The notes below the pieces were generated by a model. That model did not search any database. It was given only the letters and a program-made list of their open reading frames with translations, and was not told the DNA's origin. The translations under genes were made by a program, and so were the position numbers. Positions 58,447 through 64,000 of a DNA stretch of 64,000 nucleotides are shown here, piece by piece. This stretch comes from Pseudomonas poae (GTDB lineage Bacteria; Pseudomonadota; Gammaproteobacteria; Pseudomonadales; Pseudomonadaceae): contig CP034537.1 in assembly GCA_004000515.1 (NCBI GenBank), positions 2,108,001-2,172,000 on the forward strand. The letters run 5' to 3'. The first letter of the stretch is position 1. The number at the start of each line of letters is the position of its first letter.

Positions 58447-59200
58447 CGTGTTCGATCTTTCGGGCCGCAAGGCTGTTATCACCGGCGCAAGCAGGGGAAT
58501 CGGTGCGGCGATTGCGCAATTGTTTCTGGAGCATGGTGCAGAAGTTGCCATTTGCCATGTGGCAGATCATCAGAATGCCGAGGCGTTCCAGAATCGCGTG
58601 CGCTCGCGAGGCCTTGAACTACACGCCAGCGAATGCGACGTCTCTGATCCAGCGGCGGTAAACCGTTTCTGCACCTGGGCGCAGGAGCGTTTGGGGCAGG
58701 TCGACATCGTGGTCAATTCGGCCGGTGTGGGTGGCGGCGACCGTCCATTTGCCATGACCGATGATCAGGATTGGGATCGTATCATCGGGATAAATCTGCG
58801 CGGGACGATGCTGGTCACTCGCGCCTTTTTCGCCGGGATGCTCGAACGCCAGTATGGCCGCGTCATCAACGTTGCTTCACAACTGGCATACAAGGGCGCG
58901 CCAGGGCTGGCGCATTACTGTGCGGCGAAGGCCGGGGTGGTGGGGTTTACCCGAGCACTGGCTTATGAGGGTGCGCCACACAATGTGATGGTCAACGCGA
59001 TTGCGCCGGGGCCGGTCGATACCGACTTGTTGCGCAATCACAGCGCGCAATGGCTTGAGGCCAAGAAAGCACAGTTGCCGGTGGGGCGCTTCGGCCAGGT
59101 AGATGAAATCGCACCTACCGCTTTGCTCCTGGCTTCGAGCGCTGGCGCATTTTATGCCGGGCAAACACTGTCCCCCAATGGCGGCGATGTAATGCTCTGA
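58439..59200 (+). CDS. Short-chain dehydrogenase/reductase
   Basis: 253 residues, intact, read from ATG 58439 overlapping the previous gene by 8 bases. Cofactor motif VITGASRGIGAAIAQL, NSAGVGG, active site Ser in INVASQLAYKGAPG and YCAAKAG (YxxxK), C-terminal PGPVDTDLL. The acidic residue after the second strand is not obvious (VAICHVADHQ), so NAD versus NADP use cannot be set. It oxidises or reduces an alcohol intermediate of the pathway. Confidence 0.9.
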   Translation: MSNVFDLSGRKAVITGASRGIGAAIAQLFLEHGAEVAICHVADHQNAEAFQNRVRSRGLELHASECDVSDPAAVNRFCTWAQERLGQVDIVVNSAGVGGGDRPFAMTDDQDWDRIIGINLRGTMLVTRAFFAGMLERQYGRVINVASQLAYKGAPGLAHYCAAKAGVVGFTRALAYEGAPHNVMVNAIAPGPVDTDLLRNHSAQWLEAKKAQLPVGRFGQVDEIAPTALLLASSAGAFYAGQTLSPNGGDVML

Positions 59201-59354
59201 CTACGTAATGCGCGCGCGAGGCATGGCATTCGAGCGACGCAATGTGAACCCGTGATTCCAGATACCACCCGTAGGTTCGAACGCTTCGAGCAGCCGGGCG
59301 TGGCTTGCTACGCCCGGAATAACGGTGGCTGGCTCCTGCTTGAAAGAGGTTGAT

Positions 59355-60789
59355 ATGCAAATTCTGGACACTGTTATCCGTAATGCCCGCGTGGTTACAG
59401 CCGCTGACATTTTTACCTGCGACATCGGCATTCGTGATGGACAAATTGTTTCACTGGCGACTGACTTGCCCACTGGATTGAAAGAGATTGACGCGGCGGG
59501 GCGGCACGTTACGCCGGGGGCGTCGATAGCCATGTGCACCTGGATCAGCCGACCGGCGACGGTTCTGTCATGGCGGACGACTTCTACAGTGGCACCGTAT
59601 CTGCCGCCTGCGGTGGCACTACCACGGTCATTCCCTTTGCCAGCCAGCAGAAAGGCGAGAGTTTGCGTGCCGCTGTCGAGGACTACCATCGGCGAGTTGG
59701 CGACAAGCCGGTGATCGATTACGCATTCCACCTTATCGTGACTGACCCCACGCCTGATGTGCTGCAACGGGAGTTGCCCGCTCTGATTGCCGAGGGCTAT
59801 ACCTCGTTCAAGATCTACATGACCTACGACGCGTTGAAGCTCGGTGACCGGGAAATTCTCGAGACGCTGTCGGTGGCACGTCGGGAAGGAGCCATGGTGA
59901 TGTTGCATGCCGAGAACAGCGATTGCATCGCCTGGCTTACCGAGCGCCTGCTGGCTGCAGGCCTGGACGCGCCCCGTTATCACGCCACCTCCCGGCCCAT
60001 GCTGGTTGAGCGTGAGGCCACGCATCGAGCGATTGCATTGGCCGAGTTGGTGGATGTGCCAATTCTGATCGTCCATGTGTCTGGTCGTGACGCAGTCGAG
60101 CAGATTCGCTGGGCGCAGAGCAAAGGCCTGAAGGTCTACGCCGAGACCTGTCCTCAGTATCTGTTCCTGACGGCGGCTTCGCTCGGATGCGACGACAGCT
60201 TTGAAGGCGCGAAATGCATCTGCAGCCCACCACCGCGCGATCCTGCCAACCAGCAGGTCATCTGGGACGGCCTGGAAAATGGTTCATTCGAGGTGTTTTC
60301 ATCGGACCATGCGCCGTTCCGGTACGAAGGCCACGACGGTAAAAAAGCCCATGGTGAAAGCCCGACGTTTGAACAAGTCGCCAATGGTATTCCTGGGATC
60401 GAAACGCGAATGGCGCTTCTCTGGTCCGAAGGTGTTCGCAAAGGCCGGATTACCCCGCAGAGTTTCGTCGCACTCACATCCACCAATGCCGCAAAAATGT
60501 ATGGTTTGTACCCACGCAAAGGCAGCGTCGCAATTGGCGCCGATGCTGACCTGGTCATCTGGAACGAAGGTGAGCCAGTACGCATTACCAACGAAATGCT
60601 GCACCACAATGTGGATTACACCCCTATGAAGGTATGCAGTTGAGTGCATGGCCGGCCATAACGCTGGCACGAGGAGAGGTCGTTTGGGACGGCGAACCAA
60701 GAGGCGCCGCGGGCCGCGGGAAGTTTTTACCGTGCCAGAAGCCTGCTCCCGCTCAAACTCGTCGTCGCCCGCATGAACTGCCGCTATGA
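59355..60789 (+). CDS. Dihydropyrimidinase/hydantoinase-type cyclic amidohydrolase (two frameshifts)
   Basis: 478 residues after correction. Metal ligands of the binuclear site: His60-Val-His62 (GGVDSHVHLDQP), carboxylated Lys153 in TSFKIYMTYDA, His185 in MLHAENSD, His241 in LIVHVSG, and Asp in FSSDHAPF. It opens hydantoin or dihydropyrimidine rings. One G is missing near 59517 and one C near 60624. The 3' end (RGEVVWDGEPRGAAGRGKFL) is the typical family end. ATGA overlap to the hydratase gene. Confidence 0.92.
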
Positions 60790-61534
60790 ACGGCGCGACC
60801 CAGGTAGCGGCGGCATTGGTCCAAGCATGGCGACAGCGGCGTAATGTGCCATATGACGGGCTTGGTTTGCTGACTGAAGCCGATGCTTACCAGGTTCAGG
60901 AACTTGTCGCCGCCGAGCTTGGCTGGTTCGGTGACTCGTCGGAGACTGCGTGGAAGCTTGGCGGCAGCCCTGGAAGGCTGGTCAGCACTGCGCGCGTGCC
61001 GAGCCACTCCATTCATTTATCGGGTTGGGCGGTCCCTGAGGGCTATTGCAGCCGTTTCGGCATCGAAGGTGAGCTGATCGTGCGACTTGGGCGAGATGTC
61101 GATGGCGATTCCGATCATGCAGCAGCCTATGAAGCGATTGATGCATGGCATGTCGGGATCGAGCTGTGTGATACCCGCTTTCAACAGGGAGAGCAGGCGC
61201 ATCCCTTGCTTCGCCTGGCTGATCAGCAACTCAACCGCGCATTGGTGCTGGGCGAAGCGACTCAGCCTCCGGCAAACTGGTCGCAGCAGGCAGTCGAGGT
61301 CTGGGTGGATGGGCGGCTGCAGATAGTTGATGTTGGAAGCCATCCCTTCACTGATCCACTGGCCTCGCTGCCGTGGTTGGCGAGGCATGCTGCATCGCAG
61401 AACCGGCCCTTGAGGGCTGGTGATCTGATCGCCACAGGAAGCTGGACAGGCCTTTTTGGGCCCCGCCAGTCGCAAATGTGAAAATTAAATTTCCAGAATT
61501 AGGAGAGGTATTGCTCTCAACAGGACCCGCTTAG
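60786..61534 (+). CDS. 2-oxopent-4-enoate hydratase-like protein (FAH superfamily) (frameshift near the end)
   Basis: 249 residues after restoring one T in the T-run near 61453; the end then reads GSWTGLFWAPPVANVKIKFP and stops at TAG 61532-61534, the usual hydratase tail. As written it stops at 61481. Motifs GLLTEADAYQVQELVAAELG, AWKLGG, FGIEGELIVRLGRDV and RAGDLIATGSWTG fit MhpD/oxaloacetate-decarboxylase-like hydratases. Acts on a 2-oxo acid late in the pathway. Last gene of the operon. Confidence 0.83.
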
Positions 61535-61851
61535 AGGCGACTTGAAGCTGCCACCCGCCCTGAGAGCGTTGAAACATGGCGTTTATGGAATGCGAGGAGT
61601 TATGGCGAACCGCGCAATCTGATGGCGATGCTGCGCGAGAGGTTCTGAAGGTAAAGGGTAAGCCAGCCTCTGGTTTCCGACAGTTCAATTCTGTCGGCGT
61701 GGGAAAAAACGCCCCGACAAAACCCTAAAACAGGGACTCAGATAGCTGAGTCTTTGCAGGAAATGGCTGATTAGTCGGTGCGCATCAAGCCGAATTTTCT
61801 GGAATCAACGATAACGCCCCCGGGCAGCTACTTCGTTCGTAGCTGAAGCTC
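61535..61851. other. Gap after the catabolic operon
   Basis: 317 bases. A 50-codon open frame (61576-61728) without a convincing RBS and a short stem gactca / tgagtc (61735-61752), which may be a weak terminator, are the only things seen. Confidence 0.4.
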
Positions 61852-62261
61852 TCAATCTGATGCTTGGCAGACGGCTTCCAGATTTACCTCATCAGGGCCT
61901 AGCACATAGGCCGCGTAATATCCGGCGTGGTAATGGGACCTGATTCCTGGCGCTCCGTTGTCTTGACCCCCAGCGACCAGCCCGGCCGTATGGAACGCGT
62001 CGACTGCCTCATGACTCTGGGCGATCAAAGCTATATGCGCCCCGATGCTAGGGGAGGTGGTGGCATGCACCCAGAGAAATGGCTTGCCAGAAGAGCCGAA
62101 GCCCAATCTCCGAGGAGCTGATTGCGGAGGGGGGCTTCTATGCTCGCGAGGAGGGTAATCCCCAGCGGCTTCAGCGCTTGTTCGTAGAAGGCGCGAGCAT
62201 GTGAAATGTCCGAAACACCAATACCCAGATGATCGATTAACGAACCAGAAAATTCATCCAT
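61852..62261 (-). CDS. VOC-family (glyoxalase-like) protein (one frameshift)
   Basis: 136 residues after correction. The N-terminal half has IDHLGIGVSDISHARAFYEQ and ALKPLGITLL, and the C-terminal half HYHAGYYAAYVLGPDEVNLE, the paired beta-alpha-beta-beta-beta units of VOC metalloenzymes. His in IDHLG and Glu in VNLE are likely metal ligands. One base is missing near 62106. Substrate unknown; probably part of the accessory cargo. Confidence 0.8.
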
Positions 62262-62661
62262 CAGAGTGTCCTAAGGAAGTTGAAGTTAGGTAGGTCAAGC
62301 TCACATTGGCCGCGGGCGCCGCATTGGTCCGTCTCCCAAGGTCGCCAGAAGCAACGTCGCCGGCCAGCGTGAGGACAATGCCGCCATAGCAAAGGTCGCG
62401 GCCGATCCAGCAAATGAACTTGTTCGGTGCCAAGAATGTATGTGTACGCAGCGGCACCTAGAGCATGGCCTATCTGCTGATCCCTTTGCGTCAGTCCTTA
62501 CACGCTACCGGGGTTCCGCCTGGAGGCTCTACGTATACCCGCACCGGCAACACGACACCACGGCGACGGTCCAGCATCCGCACCAGCACTACACCGATGC
62601 AGCTTCCTTAGAAATCCACCTAAGGGTCGGCGTTAACCGGAGCGAATGGTTGGTGGCCTGC
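62262..62661. other. Non-coding or decayed stretch
   Basis: 400 bases between the VOC gene and the SDR fragment. Neither strand has a frame that I can recognise as protein, and I see no repeat or terminator. It looks like decayed accessory DNA. Confidence 0.4.
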
Positions 62662-62846
62662 TCAGGTCTGGGAGGCGCCGCCGTCCGCGAACAGTTCGGC
62701 GCCGTTGACGTAGCTCGACGCATCGCTCGCCAGGAAGAGCGCGGCGGCCCCAATCTCGTCTGCTTGGCCGATGCGGCCCAGGGTTCTCTGTTCGTCATAA
62801 GGCTGCGAGGCTTGGTCAAACACTGCCAGAAATTCAGCATTGCCCG
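62662..62846 (-). pseudogene. Short-chain dehydrogenase, C-terminal fragment
   Basis: About 60 codons that end a typical SDR: LGRIGQADEIGAAALFLASD and ASSYVNGAELFADGGASQT. The Rossmann start, catalytic Tyr and Lys are absent, and upstream sequence (62850 onward) is unrelated. The gene was cut, probably when cargo was inserted or deleted beside the ICE genes. Confidence 0.8.
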
Positions 62847-62880
62847 ATGAACAGGGGAAAAAAGAAAATACTCCTGTTCC

Positions 62881-62910
62881 AGTATGGGCAGCCTTGCGAC
62901 TGCCCATACT
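62881..62910 (-). terminator. Hairpin downstream of the small ICE membrane gene
   Basis: Perfect 11-base arms agtatgggcag / ctgcccatact, 8-base loop, 11 bases beyond the stop of the small membrane gene. In the minus-strand direction a T-rich stretch follows some 15 bases later. Confidence 0.6.
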
Positions 62911-62921
62911 GATGATGCCGC

Positions 62922-63101
62922 TTACCGAGGTGCTCCTCGTGAAGATTTCAGCAACCGATTGACGATCCAGCATGCCAGCACCACGGCAATCAGCAGTGGT
63001 GGAAAGCGCACCATCAGAAGTACCAGCAGCAGAAGGGCCAGGCAGCCCGCGAGGATGCCGGCGAACAGGAACACGGCAGCAAAGATCCGCAGTAGCTTCA
63101 T
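62922..63101 (-). CDS. Small hydrophobic ICE-associated membrane protein
   Basis: 59 residues: MKLLRIFAAVFLFAGILAGC, LALLLLVLLMVRFPPLLIAV and VLACWIVNRLLKSS, i.e. two TM helices and a basic tail. The Cys at residue 20 after a hydrophobic run could be a lipobox-like coincidence. It starts 13 bases after the JAB gene in the same direction and has its own hairpin terminator. Function unknown. Confidence 0.6.
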   Translation of the reverse strand: MKLLRIFAAVFLFAGILAGCLALLLLVLLMVRFPPLLIAVVLACWIVNRLLKSSRGAPR

Positions 63102-63114
63102 CGTCGTGTTCTCC

Positions 63115-63612
63115 TCACAGGTAGCCCAGTTCCGCCAGCGATACGCAGCCCTCCTGGCCCACCACGATATGGTCCAGCGTTCGCACCCCGACTAGGTTCA
63201 GGGCCTCCCGCAGTTTGTGGGTCAGGGTGAGATCTGATTGGCTGGGTTCCGGATCACCGGAAGGGTGGTTGTGGACCAGCACGGCTGCCGCGGCGTTGTG
63301 CTCCAGGGCAGCCTTGACGACTTCTCGGGGATAGACGCTGGCGCTGTCCAGGGTGCCCCGGAACAGTTCATGAAAGACGATCACCCGGTGCCGGCTGTCG
63401 AGCAGAAGCAGGGCGAATACCTCATGCTCGTAATCGCCCAGCAGCGCCTGCAGGTGGCCGAACACTTCCTTCGGTGAGGTCAGTGCTCGCCCCCGGCGCA
63501 GGCGCAGACTCGCCAACTGGCGGGCCATCAGCAGGATGTCGGTTTCGGTGACCGGTGAATCGACCAGGTAGGTGCCGGTCGATTCACTGGCCTTCAGCTT
63601 GTGCAGGCGCAT
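63115..63612 (-). CDS. RadC-like JAB-domain protein of an integrative conjugative element
   Basis: 165 residues. The JAMM metalloprotease-like motif is intact: VLVHNHPSGDPEPSQSD (HxHP...SxxD) with an upstream Glu in EVFALLLLD. This short RadC-like form is common in ICEs of the clc/PFGI-1 type; its activity in the element is not established. ATG 63612 (MRLHKLKASES) is chosen; it overlaps the upstream gene by 29 bases. Confidence 0.88.
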   Translation of the reverse strand: MRLHKLKASESTGTYLVDSPVTETDILLMARQLASLRLRRGRALTSPKEVFGHLQALLGDYEHEVFALLLLDSRHRVIVFHELFRGTLDSASVYPREVVKAALEHNAAAAVLVHNHPSGDPEPSQSDLTLTHKLREALNLVGVRTLDHIVVGQEGCVSLAELGYL

Positions 63613-64000
63613 GGTGGGCTCCTTGATGGTTATCGATCGGTGGGGTGTGGCGCTGGGCTTGTGCGTCCAGCTTCTCGGCCAGGCTGGCTTTCGCAGAGCG
63701 CTGGGAGGTGTTGGGGGATGGAGATTGGCTTTCCTCGGCGGGGTAGAACTCTTCGGCGATGGCACCAGAGTCTTCCTCGCTGTCCTCGAAGGCGCCATTG
63801 CCGAAGCCACGCTGCGCCGCTTCATCCAAGGCGGCCTGATCGAAGCCTGCTGCTTGCCGCTGTGCATCGAGCCCATTGGCGGCCTGCAGCGCCTCCGTCA
63901 TCACCATACCGCCGCGTACCGTCAGGTCGACGTAGAAGATCGGCGTACCATGGCTTTGCCGGGTGGACTTTCCACGCAGACGCAGCTCCAGCGGCAGGCA
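63584..64000 (-). CDS. ICE-associated conserved protein, C-terminal part (partial)
   Basis: The frame stays open to the window edge; 138 codons are visible. It begins CLPLELRLRGKSTRQSHGTP, IFYVDLTVRGG, followed by an Ala/Gln/Glu-rich region (NGLDAQRQAAGFDQAALDEA, EDSEEDSGAIAEEFYPAEES). I associate this with the protein annotated as 'hydrolase or metal-binding protein' (recombination-directionality-factor-like) upstream of radC in Pseudomonas ICEs, from memory. Function is not proven. Confidence 0.65.
   Translation of the reverse strand, partial: CLPLELRLRGKSTRQSHGTPIFYVDLTVRGGMVMTEALQAANGLDAQRQAAGFDQAALDEAAQRGFGNGAFEDSEEDSGAIAEEFYPAEESQSPSPNTSQRSAKASLAEKLDAQAQRHTPPIDNHQGAHHAPAQAEGQ

Noticed and set aside
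61576..61728. 50-codon ORF after the hydratase gene
   Set aside because: No clear RBS and no familiar pattern; the length is within chance expectation.
62440..62850. 136-codon + strand frame
   Set aside because: It is antisense to the recognisable SDR C-terminal fragment and has no motif of its own.
1..64000. CRISPR arrays, tRNA and rRNA genes
   Set aside because: No regularly spaced repeats of 20-40 bases and no cloverleaf or rRNA segments were seen by eye; a tRNA scan would be needed to exclude them fully.

Overview
This window is a chromosomal segment of a fluorescent Pseudomonas (P. fluorescens group). The basis is protein similarity recognised by eye, the gene order, and the REP-type palindromes built on a 'gtgggagcgggcttgctcgc'-like core. 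Two blocks keep the order I know from P. aeruginosa PAO1: katA-bfr-uvrA-MFS-ssb (around PA4236-PA4232), and oprG, a zinc-responsive ABC set, cnoX, nrdR, ribD-ribC-ribBA-ribH-nusB-thiL, ribA, dxs, ispA, xseB (around PA4067-PA4042).

Layout. 1-5.8 kb: the katA end, a ferritin/bacterioferritin subunit, uvrA with an upstream LexA-like box, a YajR-like MFS transporter and ssb. 5.8-11.3 kb: accessory chromosomal genes (LysR regulator, tam, a cysteine hydrolase with a divergent GlxA-type regulator, a DUF3182-like protein, an alpha/beta hydrolase). 11.3-14.3 kb: a ybhP-clsB-ybhN cardiolipin/membrane operon. 14.6-20.6 kb: an envelope locus of an OmpA-type lipoprotein, a multi-pass membrane protein, a periplasmic vWA-like protein and a large MscS-type channel. 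20.7-28.3 kb: an RmlD-like reductase, oprG, a zinc-associated ABC cluster, cnoX and small proteins. 28.4-39.9 kb: nrdR, riboflavin synthesis, nusB/thiL, a BtuF-like protein and isoprenoid genes. 40.0-44.0 kb: a TonB siderophore receptor with FecR and FecI. 44.3-44.9 kb: a ycaC-like hydrolase.

From about 45 kb to the end the DNA is accessory. 45.2-50.1 kb carries a small integrated element: an RHH-like protein, a winged-helix-like protein, an AlpA regulator and an inovirus Gp2/YagK-like protein with an HUH-type motif, with strong palindromes between the genes. 50.2-61.5 kb is a self-contained catabolic island: a GntR regulator, a peptide-type ABC importer with fused ATPases, an epimerase, a PuuE-type deacetylase, an SDR, a dihydropyrimidinase-type hydrolase and a hydratase. 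61.8-62.9 kb holds a VOC protein and a truncated SDR. 62.9-64 kb shows the edge of an integrative conjugative element: a small membrane protein, a JAB/RadC-like protein and a partial ICE protein.

A dominant feature is sequence quality. About 42 single-base indels, mostly one-base losses in short homopolymers, break some 30 genes, including essential ones (dxs, ispA, ribD, ribBA, ribH, thiL). For almost all of them, correcting the inferred indels gives an intact gene of a whole number of codons and the family's normal length. I therefore annotate these as genes with probable sequencing or assembly errors, not as pseudogenes, and give full gene spans.
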